In this document: positions 24,157-31,302 of the stretch, piece by piece
Layout of the letters: each line of letters begins with the position of its first letter
Numbering within the stretch: position 1 is the stretch's first letter
Assembly: GCA_028280565.1 (NCBI GenBank)
Contig: JANQLQ010000263.1
Location: 1-48,103, forward strand
Length of the DNA: 48,103 bases
Direction of reading: 5' to 3'
Source of the DNA: Fulvivirga sp.
GTDB taxonomy: Bacteria > Bacteroidota > Bacteroidia > Cytophagales > Cyclobacteriaceae
The notes under the pieces: generated by a model
Told to the model about the DNA's origin: nothing
Database searches by the model: none
What the model saw: only the letters and a program-made list of their open reading frames with translations
Position numbers and translations under genes: made by a program

Positions 24157-25676
24157 TCACGAAAAGTAACTATTACAATAAGGTTAACGAAATCAACATA
24201 AATGACCTGCCGGAAACCCTAAAGGCAGGTCATGAGTTTGTAGATGAAACCACCGGGAAAGGGCAGGATTGGTCTGCTTATGAGGGTGAGCCGGAGATCA
24301 AAGAAGTAGTCGACCTGTACTTTCAAAAGCTCGATGCATTTCTTAAGGCCACCAAGCTTACTGCCGAACAACAACATGCCAAATCAAAAGATACCACTAC
24401 CCACAGCAGCAAAAAGGAGCCCGGAAAAACCAAAAGTGCGACAGAACGAAGAACTGTAGGTGTAAAATCCCGATCAACCACGGGGCAAAATAAAGGAAAA
24501 CCAAAGGTAAGAAGTAAGAAACCGACAACTCGATTTACCGGTAAGTACGTTGAAGCCTATGGCGAGGAAATCCTTTTGATCCGTAGAATGCTCAACATGC
24601 ATGAAAAGGAAAAGACAAAACACCAGGTTTTACTATTCATCAATGCTATTCAACGTAAGATCGTAGAGAAAAAGGTGCGTAAAACCTCTCCCTACGCGGT
24701 GCAAATCAAATTCATCCAAGAGTGGCTGGTGGACCTTTACAACAAAATGGGGGAAACCGTTACAATAGAAATCTCCGGCAAAAAACTGGACAAGTTCCGG
24801 CGTATCACCGGGTCGAGGCAGGTCAGGCCTTCCATCCGGCTGATCAAGCGGTATATCAATTTGCATGGCAAACAGGTAGAACATGCAAGGGTAAAGTCTT
24901 TACACAATGCCATCGCCAATTCGATCAACAAAGGCAAGATCAAAAAGTCCGATCCCTATTACGATAAGCTGATGAAAATTTTGGACTCACTGCGTGATTT
25001 TAATTGTGAAGTAGGAGAAAAAAGCCACCTCAAAATTCATCATGCCACATTGAACGGACTACATGGTATCCTCAACGGAATAGAGAACAGCGATGGCTTA
25101 GGCGAGTTACAGGCCATCACAAAAAACAGGATCATGAATAGCCGGGCCATTCAAAACATGACGTTCGAGCGGTTAGGCTTTCAGGGCAAATGGCTGGATT
25201 TTATCGGTGATCCTTCTCCCGGTTTTACAGCTATGATCTTCGGAAAGCCAAAAATGGGCAAATCTTTTCTCGCGGTAGACTTTGCCGGTTACCTTGCCGA
25301 ATGGCACGGCAGAGTTTTGTATGTGGCAAGAGAGGAGGGCATTTATGCCACACTTCAAGAGAAGATACAGGAAATGGCCGTAGCCCATCCCGATCTTGAT
25401 TTCAGCGATTTTTTGCCTCCTGACTTGTCTAATTACGAATTTGTGTTTCTGGATAGTGTGACCAAGCTAAGCCTGTCGCCGGAAGACCTTGACGAACTGA
25501 GGACCAGCTACCCGAAAGTATCCTTCATTTTTATTTTTCAAACCACAAAGAACGGCAACTTCAGAGGTAGGAATGATTTTCAACATGACGTAGACGTAGT
25601 GATCGAAGTACCCGAAAAAGGTATCGCTGTGCAGAATGGCCGCTTTAACCAAGGGGGTGAAATGGAGATTTTTTAA
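24153..25676 (+). CDS. RecA-like P-loop ATPase with two helical repeats
   Basis: 507 residues. Residues ~80-130 are a low-complexity Lys/Thr/Ser-rich linker. Two related helical repeats follow (about 135-190 and 225-290). The first contains IRRMLNMHEKEKTKHQVLLF, the second IKRYINLHGKQVEHARVKSL, and both continue with K-K-x-SPY/SDPYY segments. The C-terminal ATPase has Walker A FGKPKMGKS near 363, an acidic REEGIY box, and Walker B FVFLDSVTKL, as in the RecA/RadA/DnaB superfamily. It is the last gene of the operon. Possible roles: recombination, replication loading, or genome packaging motor. It is not an obvious FtsK/HerA packaging ATPase (no arginine-finger motif that I can identify). Confidence 0.7.
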   Translation: MITKSNYYNKVNEININDLPETLKAGHEFVDETTGKGQDWSAYEGEPEIKEVVDLYFQKLDAFLKATKLTAEQQHAKSKDTTTHSSKKEPGKTKSATERRTVGVKSRSTTGQNKGKPKVRSKKPTTRFTGKYVEAYGEEILLIRRMLNMHEKEKTKHQVLLFINAIQRKIVEKKVRKTSPYAVQIKFIQEWLVDLYNKMGETVTIEISGKKLDKFRRITGSRQVRPSIRLIKRYINLHGKQVEHARVKSLHNAIANSINKGKIKKSDPYYDKLMKILDSLRDFNCEVGEKSHLKIHHATLNGLHGILNGIENSDGLGELQAITKNRIMNSRAIQNMTFERLGFQGKWLDFIGDPSPGFTAMIFGKPKMGKSFLAVDFAGYLAEWHGRVLYVAREEGIYATLQEKIQEMAVAHPDLDFSDFLPPDLSNYEFVFLDSVTKLSLSPEDLDELRTSYPKVSFIFIFQTTKNGNFRGRNDFQHDVDVVIEVPEKGIAVQNGRFNQGGEMEIF

Positions 25677-25696
25677 AGGTTAGTCGCAAAATCCCT

Positions 25697-26740
25697 TTAA
25701 AATGTGAGGTGGTAGGTATGTAAATAACGATCATTGATGGCTACCAACGTATGATCGAACACCCGGAAGTCCTGCATTTTTAACCCTTTGATCTTGGGGA
25801 TATAAAAGCTGAATAGATAAGTCCGGTCTTCCAGCGAATAGACATCGATTACGGAATTCCTCTCAAAGGTCAGTTTATCCTCGTTGTCCGCCAGCAATAA
25901 AGAATGAATAAATAGCAAGTTGCCCGATACACAACTATGCTTATTCACAATAACAGGTGGTGCGGCCATCGTGGTAGTTCTCCCTTTATTAATTTTGGCA
26001 AGCTTGATCCGGGCTTTGCTCACCGTATCGATAGTTTGTCCCCGGTACCGAAGGTGAAGACTCGTATCGATACCGATGTATTGATTACGATAGAAATAGA
26101 CATACACCAATTGTGAAATGGCAGGATCATAATGCAGCATACCGTCGGTACAGAATGAACCATCTATTTGCTTTTCCAGCAAATTGGAGGAATGTGTTAT
26201 TAGTGTTGTATCTGTTCGCCTTTTGGTGAGGATGTATTTACCTAACTTATCACTATACGTTTTTAAAACAAAAGAGGTAGGTGAAAGAGGTTCTGAATCC
26301 GCAAAATACAGGCTGTTTTTCATCAAAACTTCTGATTTCAGGTCGTTTAAGCTACCCATTAAGATCATTGGGGTTATGCCCTCCAAAAAATAAATGTAGG
26401 GAGCATTTACAATCAACCGGGGGGCACGCCTGAACTTAACTTCTTTCCGGACTTGCAGTTTCAAATGGCTGGTATCGGATAGTGAATGATCCGTTTTTAT
26501 CAATAAGGCGGGCGCTACTTCATTGCCCAAGAAAACATGATGGTTGGTGATACCCGCTATATAAAAGAAATTGTATTCTAGGTCTAACACCCGGATTTGT
26601 TGTATCTGGCCACTGGAAAACTTACGGGTAAAATCATTCTTTATCCCCGTACTTGTAGCCAACTGGTAAAGCATCCATACCAGCAGGAGGCTAAAAAACA
26701 GGATCACTGAAGGAATTATTAATTTACGAATAGTCGCCAT
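25697..26740 (-). CDS. Membrane-anchored beta-propeller-like protein (6-bladed type)
   Basis: About 347 residues from the inner ATG at 26740 (the frame opens at 26767). One N-terminal TM helix (about 8-30) is followed by a beta-rich periplasmic domain with repeating strand-turn units (IRVLDLEYNFFYIAGI, KQIDGSFCTDGMLHYD, SQLVYVYFYRNQYIGID, NSVIDVYSLEDRTYLFSFYIP). It lacks a catalytic motif. The pattern matches BF3164/TolB-like propeller proteins of Bacteroidota. It is the distal gene of a minus-strand cluster with DUF6520 and MauE proteins; this trio recurs, as far as I remember, near SusCD/TlpA loci. It probably senses or binds the substrate or the secreted peptide. Confidence 0.6.
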   Translation of the reverse strand: MATIRKLIIPSVILFFSLLLVWMLYQLATSTGIKNDFTRKFSSGQIQQIRVLDLEYNFFYIAGITNHHVFLGNEVAPALLIKTDHSLSDTSHLKLQVRKEVKFRRAPRLIVNAPYIYFLEGITPMILMGSLNDLKSEVLMKNSLYFADSEPLSPTSFVLKTYSDKLGKYILTKRRTDTTLITHSSNLLEKQIDGSFCTDGMLHYDPAISQLVYVYFYRNQYIGIDTSLHLRYRGQTIDTVSKARIKLAKINKGRTTTMAAPPVIVNKHSCVSGNLLFIHSLLLADNEDKLTFERNSVIDVYSLEDRTYLFSFYIPKIKGLKMQDFRVFDHTLVAINDRYLHTYHLTF

Positions 26741-26794
26741 CGACACAAGCGTATTGGATACGGGCATTGGATCTCTCCAATGCCCGCTATCCGG

Positions 26795-27037
26795 TTAGAG
26801 TCTAAAGTACGGTGTTGCACATTTATCATCCTTAAAAATGTCCTTTCCCTGCATTTGGCAAATGTTACCACTGGAAAGGTCACAATTTGCAGGAGGAGTA
26901 ACACCCTGTTGTAGTGTGCACTGGCCGGCAACGGTTATAAAAACTTCATCCGTAGCAGAGGTAGTATTAGCCGCAAAAGCGGCCCCGATAGCGAATATAA
27001 AAGCTATAAACGATAGCAAATTTTTAGTTAACTTCAT
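26795..27037 (-). CDS. DUF6520-type secreted small protein with four cysteines
   Basis: 80 residues. A Sec signal peptide (KNLLSFIAFIFAIGAAFA) is followed by a short mature part of about 58 residues with four cysteines (positions ~40, 50, 60, 73) and no other domain. The spacing suggests two disulfides. The layout (signal, TDEVFITVAGQC, NCDLSSG, C-terminal CATPYFRL) matches my memory of the DUF6520 family, common in Bacteroidota next to MauE-like genes. Function is undescribed; candidates are a signalling peptide, metallophore-like or structural envelope peptide. It sits between the redox membrane protein and the propeller protein. Confidence 0.65.
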   Translation of the reverse strand: MKLTKNLLSFIAFIFAIGAAFAANTTSATDEVFITVAGQCTLQQGVTPPANCDLSSGNICQMQGKDIFKDDKCATPYFRL

Positions 27038-27189
27038 GACATTCTATGTTTAAAGGTTAGTGAATGATGCCTACTCTTTTTGACAGGTTTTCAGCGCCCC
27101 CCTGATCCATTGGCCAATAGAATGTTTTTAGTCTTTTTTAAACCAGCGATTGGTTCCCGGTGAATTTAATCCTGACACGTTCATGCAGA

Positions 27190-27648
27190 TCAAACAGTTA
27201 TGGGTTCTTTTACTTTTGACTTATTTGGCGGGGACGAAGCATTTGATATCATTATCCCCGCCAATCCCAACAACACAAACACGATGTTGAAAATAAGATG
27301 CTCCACCCACCCGAAACTTTCCAACACGCCTCCACAGGAGCAAGGTATATCCTCTGAAAACTGCAAGATTGCGGTAATGTAAGCCGTGAACAATACCATC
27401 AAGCCGAAAGCTGTATATAAACCTATGATTTGCAAACGCCTCACAGCCAGCATAAAAGCGGTCACCAGCTCTACACCGGGAACCAGCCATACTACTATAC
27501 CTGCAAAACTGGTCAGTAACGGTGATTTTCCAATCTGCACCATAAACGCATCGTAATCCATTAATTTGGTCACCGCAGCATAAGTGAAAAGCAAAATGAA
27601 TAAGAAACGGATCGTTTCGATAGCTATATTTTTCACCATGATTTTCAT
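27190..27648 (-). CDS. MauE/DoxX-type redox-associated membrane protein
   Basis: 152 residues with four TM helices (about 8-28, 44-64, 72-96, 122-142). LMDYDAFMVQIGKSPLL and PGVELVTAFML match the MauE/DoxX family (MauE is needed for disulfide formation in methylamine dehydrogenase). A CSCGG motif in the loop before the last helix gives a potential redox-active pair. It is located just upstream of the four-cysteine secreted protein, so it probably keeps that peptide in the proper disulfide state. The start has in-frame ATGs at 27648 and 27639. The spacing to the next gene (about 150 bp) suggests the genes may have separate promoters. Confidence 0.72.
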   Translation of the reverse strand: MKIMVKNIAIETIRFLFILLFTYAAVTKLMDYDAFMVQIGKSPLLTSFAGIVVWLVPGVELVTAFMLAVRRLQIIGLYTAFGLMVLFTAYITAILQFSEDIPCSCGGVLESFGWVEHLIFNIVFVLLGLAGIMISNASSPPNKSKVKEPITV

Positions 27649-27923
27649 TTTTTGATTGTGGTTCCAATCACCGACGAATATCCCGGCCTGTTTTCCGGTG
27701 CTTTCTCAATTCAGCGAATTTGCTAAAAGCGTTCAGTCCTGATTGAGACTATTTTGCTGTCTTTTTTGTCAAATTAGTTATACTATTTTTTACCCTAGTA
27801 ATACGATTAAATAAGTTAGTTTCCCTTTAATAAGTAGTATCAAAAAAGTTCAAAATACGTCGGGGAAATTTGATTTTTTTTTCAATCGCTTAATATATGG
27901 TCTGTTAATCAGGAAAAAACAAG

Positions 27924-28520
27924 CTAATGATCGCCCTGTCCCTTGATGCGTACCACGTTTGCCTTTAACTGCTTCATGGCTCGCCTGAACCTACTTTGTG
28001 CTGCTACAGGAGTGGATAGGCCTAATAGACGCGCTACCTTTTTGTAAGTATATCCCCTGATACTTCTTAACAAGAGTATCTTTTTGTATTTGAACGGAAG
28101 TGAGTTGTAGGCCCTTGACAAGATACTGTTCCTGTTTTCAATGGTCAATTCCGGGCTATGGAATTCATCATGATACCGTTGGAACTCTTTTTGTGCACTT
28201 ATTCCCAACTTACTAAGCGTGTATTCGTTTTTCCTGTGTCTTGTCTTATTCCTGTAAGAGTAATCCAAACTTTTACACAAATACGCCCGTATGGAAGTTA
28301 CCTCGGCGGGCAGCTTTCCGACTTTCAGCTTGTTGGTAAGGTCGGTAAAAACATCCTGTATACAGTCTTTAACCTGTTCGGGATCGTTATATTTTCGTCC
28401 GTATTGAAGCAGGATAGGAAAAAAGTAAGAGTAAAAGGGGTTGATTCGCTCTTTATTAAAGCATATCCAAAGTGATGCTTCGTATTTTTCCTTTGATTGG
28501 TAAAATTTCCCTTTCTCCAT
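27924..28520 (-). CDS. ECF-type RNA polymerase sigma factor
   Basis: 198 residues. Sigma region 2 (about 25-90) contains YGRKYNDPEQVKDCIQDVFT, typical of the core-binding and -10 recognition helices. Region 4 near the C-terminus has SLPFKYKKILLLRSIRGYTY, then KKVARLLGLSTPVAAQSRFR, a standard HTH with -35 contacts. No anti-sigma gene is adjacent on this strand, unlike the sigma/FecR pair at 29-31 kb. It precedes the MauE-DUF6520-propeller genes and may direct their transcription. Confidence 0.82.
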   Translation of the reverse strand: MEKGKFYQSKEKYEASLWICFNKERINPFYSYFFPILLQYGRKYNDPEQVKDCIQDVFTDLTNKLKVGKLPAEVTSIRAYLCKSLDYSYRNKTRHRKNEYTLSKLGISAQKEFQRYHDEFHSPELTIENRNSILSRAYNSLPFKYKKILLLRSIRGYTYKKVARLLGLSTPVAAQSRFRRAMKQLKANVVRIKGQGDH

Positions 28521-28677
28521 TGTTAGTTGATGTTATTAAAAAATCGGGAACCAACAATAAAGGGAATGCTAACTAAAGATCGTATACTGGTTGATTTGCC
28601 TTATAAGATAAACCCGAACTCAGATGAGTCTGATTTTTCCATTAATTGCTGTAAATATATTGATATTTTTATTTATG

Positions 28678-28968
28678 TTAATAATTTTTAGGTAAAATTC
28701 GAATGATCCTGTGGCTATGTAAACTAGCTGCTTTCTTTCCGGTCATGATTACCTGTCCAAAACATTTTCTAAGAGAATGGTTTACAGCACTTAGCCCCAT
28801 ACCAATAGGATTTTTTTGGTATTCATTTAAATATTGGCGAAATTGACTACCGTTTAAAACATTTGACGATAACGGTGTTTTATTCCCAGAACTAAAACCG
28901 CCAATATAAAATTCGAACGGGAATAAATCCGAGATGTCCATGCCGTATTGGCGTGGGACTTTTGCCAT
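28678..28968 (-). CDS. Small hypothetical ORF, uncertain
   Basis: 96-residue ORF. MDISDLFPFEFYIGGF at the start and a basic C-terminus (KKAASLHSHRIIRIL) show no motif. There are no coupled neighbours and it sits in a sparse region between two sigma genes, so it may be real, decayed or spurious. Its predicted strands are compatible with a small soluble protein. Confidence 0.25.
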   Translation of the reverse strand: MAKVPRQYGMDISDLFPFEFYIGGFSSGNKTPLSSNVLNGSQFRQYLNEYQKNPIGMGLSAVNHSLRKCFGQVIMTGKKAASLHSHRIIRILPKNY

Positions 28969-28989
28969 TGGTTCGATGCGCTAGGCGGT

Positions 28990-29027
28990 GCGTGGTTCTG
29001 TTTGGTTTAAAGTACCACGCTATTTTT
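28990..29027 (+). terminator. Hairpin with T-run (terminator-like leader)
   Basis: GCGTGGT (28990-28996) pairs with ACCACGC (29014-29020) across an AT-rich 17-nt loop. TATTTTTTT follows. It reads as a rho-independent terminator on the plus strand, but no plus-strand gene ends just before it, so it may be an attenuator. A very similar CCACGC-plus-T-run hairpin occurs at 38322-38404. Confidence 0.5.
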
Positions 29028-29029
29028 TT

Positions 29030-29320
29030 GCATGGAAGGTATACATTTTGTTCTTTATTGCTGCCACCCGCAGGAGTGTATTGTAGTCCATATTTGGCGA
29101 AGCCGCTCGCATTCCTATTCGATACACAACAAAGCCGAAGGAGTGGAGGTAAGACAAGAGTTTATTTCCTTTCTTATAAAAAGATGCAAACATTGGGACA
29201 GCCTCGAAATGAAATGTTTCGAAGGCTTAAAAGCTTCGCATCCAGTGCCCGGGAAAAGTGCAGGCGTTGGATTAAAAAAGGAAAGAGCTGTTCGGCAGGG
29301 CTGGTTTTTTTGATGATTGT
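29030..29320 (+). other. Gene-poor segment resembling a recurrent Bacteroidota mobile-element leader
   Basis: About 290 bp before the ECF sigma gene. Two overlapping frames are open (126 and 93 codons) but encode implausible, Cys/Arg-rich products. The stretch GGCGAAGCCGCTCGCATTCC recalls non-coding DNA that I remember from CTnDOT-like elements. A structured RNA or leader is possible. No confident gene. Confidence 0.3.
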
Positions 29321-29341
29321 AAGTTATATTTAATAATTTGG

Positions 29342-29923
29342 TTGTATAGAAAGTTGGCTAATTATTGCGAATCGACAAGTGATCAGGCAATTCTCAAAGA
29401 TTTAATTGCAGGCAACGAGGAAGCCTTTAAAGAACTGTATCATCGATACTATTTCAGGCTGCTTCATCTTACCATCGGTATGACTAAATCCCGTGAAGTT
29501 TCCGAAGGCATAGTGCATGATGTATGGGCTAAAATATGGGATCGTAGAGAAAAGCTAAGTCCCGAAGGTTCCTTCAAATCACTCATCTATACTATGGCGA
29601 AGAACCTTTCAATCAACCATTTAAGGGATATTTCCTATCGCAAGGGCTTTGAAAAAGAGTTATCTGAAAACATGGCAGATATTGTACGACATGCCGAAAA
29701 TGATGTTTGGTTCAACCTTTTTGAACAACAGGTTGAAGACATTTTAGAAAGTTTACCTCCTCAAAAAAAATCCATATTTTTCCTATCCCGTAGAAAGGGT
29801 ATGAGTTACGAAGAAATCGCCAAAACCCTTGGCATAGCACCTCAAACTGTGGCTAATCACCTAAACAGGACCCTTGAGATTATCAGAGTCCGGTTAGACC
29901 GAATCGATACTACTGACTCTTAG
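29342..29923 (+). CDS. ECF sigma factor of the SusCD locus
   Basis: 193 residues read from a TTG (29342), as no ATG exists near the expected N-terminus. Region 2 has DLIAGNEEAFKELYHRYYF and GIVHDVWAKIWDRR; region 4 has LPPQKKSIFFLSRRKGMSYE followed by an EIAKTLGIAPQTVANHLNRT helix-turn-helix. It is followed by a FecR-type anti-sigma gene (138 bp downstream) and a SusC gene. This is the standard arrangement where an outer-membrane signal relayed by the SusC N-terminal STN domain frees the sigma factor to transcribe susCD. Confidence 0.88.
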   Translation: MYRKLANYCESTSDQAILKDLIAGNEEAFKELYHRYYFRLLHLTIGMTKSREVSEGIVHDVWAKIWDRREKLSPEGSFKSLIYTMAKNLSINHLRDISYRKGFEKELSENMADIVRHAENDVWFNLFEQQVEDILESLPPQKKSIFFLSRRKGMSYEEIAKTLGIAPQTVANHLNRTLEIIRVRLDRIDTTDS

Positions 29924-30061
29924 AGATAATATTTATTTCCTGCCTTAATGAACTAATTTCCAATTGCTTACAAAAGTACTGGAAATTTTCCCTCTCTCGC
30001 ACTGGTAGTTTTTGCCATCTCATGTGTGTTACTATAATACAAGTAACAGGAAAAAAACACC

Positions 30062-31084
30062 TTGAAAGAGAAAAAAGACATCAAAGTCTTAGCCCAAAAG
30101 TTTATCGATAACACGGCTACCGAACAAGAAATTGAAGAACTCATGATCCTGCTTAGATCAGAACCATCCAACGCGGATTTTGAAGCGGTCATCAATGATA
30201 TGATCCTGAAAATCGATGCAGATAAAAGTCTGAAAAAAAGGGCGGATACTGCGCAGCATCATGTAAAGATCGATACCATTCTATCGAAACGAAAAACAAC
30301 CGGGAAAAAACAGGTCTTATGGCCGGTAAGAAGAATAGCGGCAGTGATAACCTTGTTCATGATAGCCGTCTTGTCGATCTACTTTTTGAATACCCAATTG
30401 GAAACAAAGTTAGTGGTTCACCAGACCGTTGCTGGAAAGAAGTCTAAGGTCACTTTACCGGATGGAAGTACGGTTGACCTCAATTCGGAAAGTAAGCTGA
30501 CCTACCCGGAAAAGTTTGATGCCGGTGTCCGGGAAGTAGTCCTCGAAGGCGAAGCCTTCTTTACAGTAAAAGCAGACAGGGATAAACCATTCATCGTAAC
30601 ATCACAACATTTGATCACAAAGGTCTTGGGCACTTCATTTAATATCCGGGCTTTCACCGACGAAAAAAAGGTACAGGTAGTAGTGGCCAGCGGAAGGGTG
30701 CTGGTGGAAGATCAGCCGATAGGGCATACTGCTCCCAAAGGGATCATTCTAACCAAAAATGAAATGCTGACCCTTGACATTTCCGATAAGACTATGACCA
30801 AGACATCGGGCAACTTCGACGAACTCATAGCTTGGAAAGATGGTATTCTGGTTTTCAATGCTGTGGAATTTAGAGAAGTAGCTAAAAAGCTCGAACGCTG
30901 GTTCGGAATGAAAATTTACCTCGATAACGAACCATTAGGAAATTGCCTGATCAAAGGGAAGTTCCATAATAAAAGCCTCGACAGAATTCTTGACCTCATC
31001 GGGTGGGGCATGGACGACTTTAGCTATGAACATACGGATGAGGGGATACTGGTAAAAGGGAAAGGTTGTGATACTGATGAGTAA
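30062..31084 (+). CDS. FecR-family anti-sigma factor
   Basis: 340 residues (start TTG at 30062; KEKKDIKVLAQKFIDNTA follows). An N-terminal cytoplasmic anti-sigma segment (~1-85) with EQEIEELMILL precedes a TM helix (about 91-112) and a periplasmic FecR domain. In the latter, VTLPDGSTVDLNSESKLTYP and VVLEGEAFFTVKADRDKPF are the standard FecR motifs. The C-terminal DUF4974 domain has FREVAKKLERWFG. It sits between the sigma factor and SusC and would transmit the ligand-bound state of SusC. Confidence 0.9.
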   Translation: MKEKKDIKVLAQKFIDNTATEQEIEELMILLRSEPSNADFEAVINDMILKIDADKSLKKRADTAQHHVKIDTILSKRKTTGKKQVLWPVRRIAAVITLFMIAVLSIYFLNTQLETKLVVHQTVAGKKSKVTLPDGSTVDLNSESKLTYPEKFDAGVREVVLEGEAFFTVKADRDKPFIVTSQHLITKVLGTSFNIRAFTDEKKVQVVVASGRVLVEDQPIGHTAPKGIILTKNEMLTLDISDKTMTKTSGNFDELIAWKDGILVFNAVEFREVAKKLERWFGMKIYLDNEPLGNCLIKGKFHNKSLDRILDLIGWGMDDFSYEHTDEGILVKGKGCDTDE

Positions 31085-31154
31085 AAATAAATTGAATTAA
31101 CAATAAAAACGAAAAGATAATGACTGGATGATTACAAAGACTTAACCCTCCGAC

Positions 31155-31254
31155 GTGATGTCAGGCACATCACAGGAGTAAACCGAACCAAAAGGAAAAG
31201 GACCCCCTGATTAACAAATGTTTGCCGCATTCTATCACAGGAAGGTCCTCCTTT
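31155..31254 (+). promoter_or_regulatory. susC leader with two hairpins
   Basis: The 218-bp gap before susC holds a perfect 7-bp hairpin GTGATGT/ACATCAC (31155-31173, 5-nt loop). A second structure pairs AAAGGA and GGACC (31191-31204) with GGTCC and TCCTTT (31244-31254). Such 5' leaders may control susC expression. The second lacks a clear T-run, though TTTTTAAC follows a few bases later. Confidence 0.35.
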
Positions 31255-31302
31255 GTCAATTTTTAACAAAACCGAAATTTTATTAAAAACCCTTGTAAAA
31301 AT

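Noticed and set aside
5296-25676. Tailed prophage or contractile injection system
   Set aside because: No terminase, portal, tape measure, sheath, baseplate or spike motifs were recognised anywhere in the block.
28953-29333. 126-aa and overlapping 93-aa plus-strand ORFs before the ECF sigma gene
   Set aside because: Cys/Arg-rich, mutually overlapping, no coupling or family; treated as a non-coding segment.
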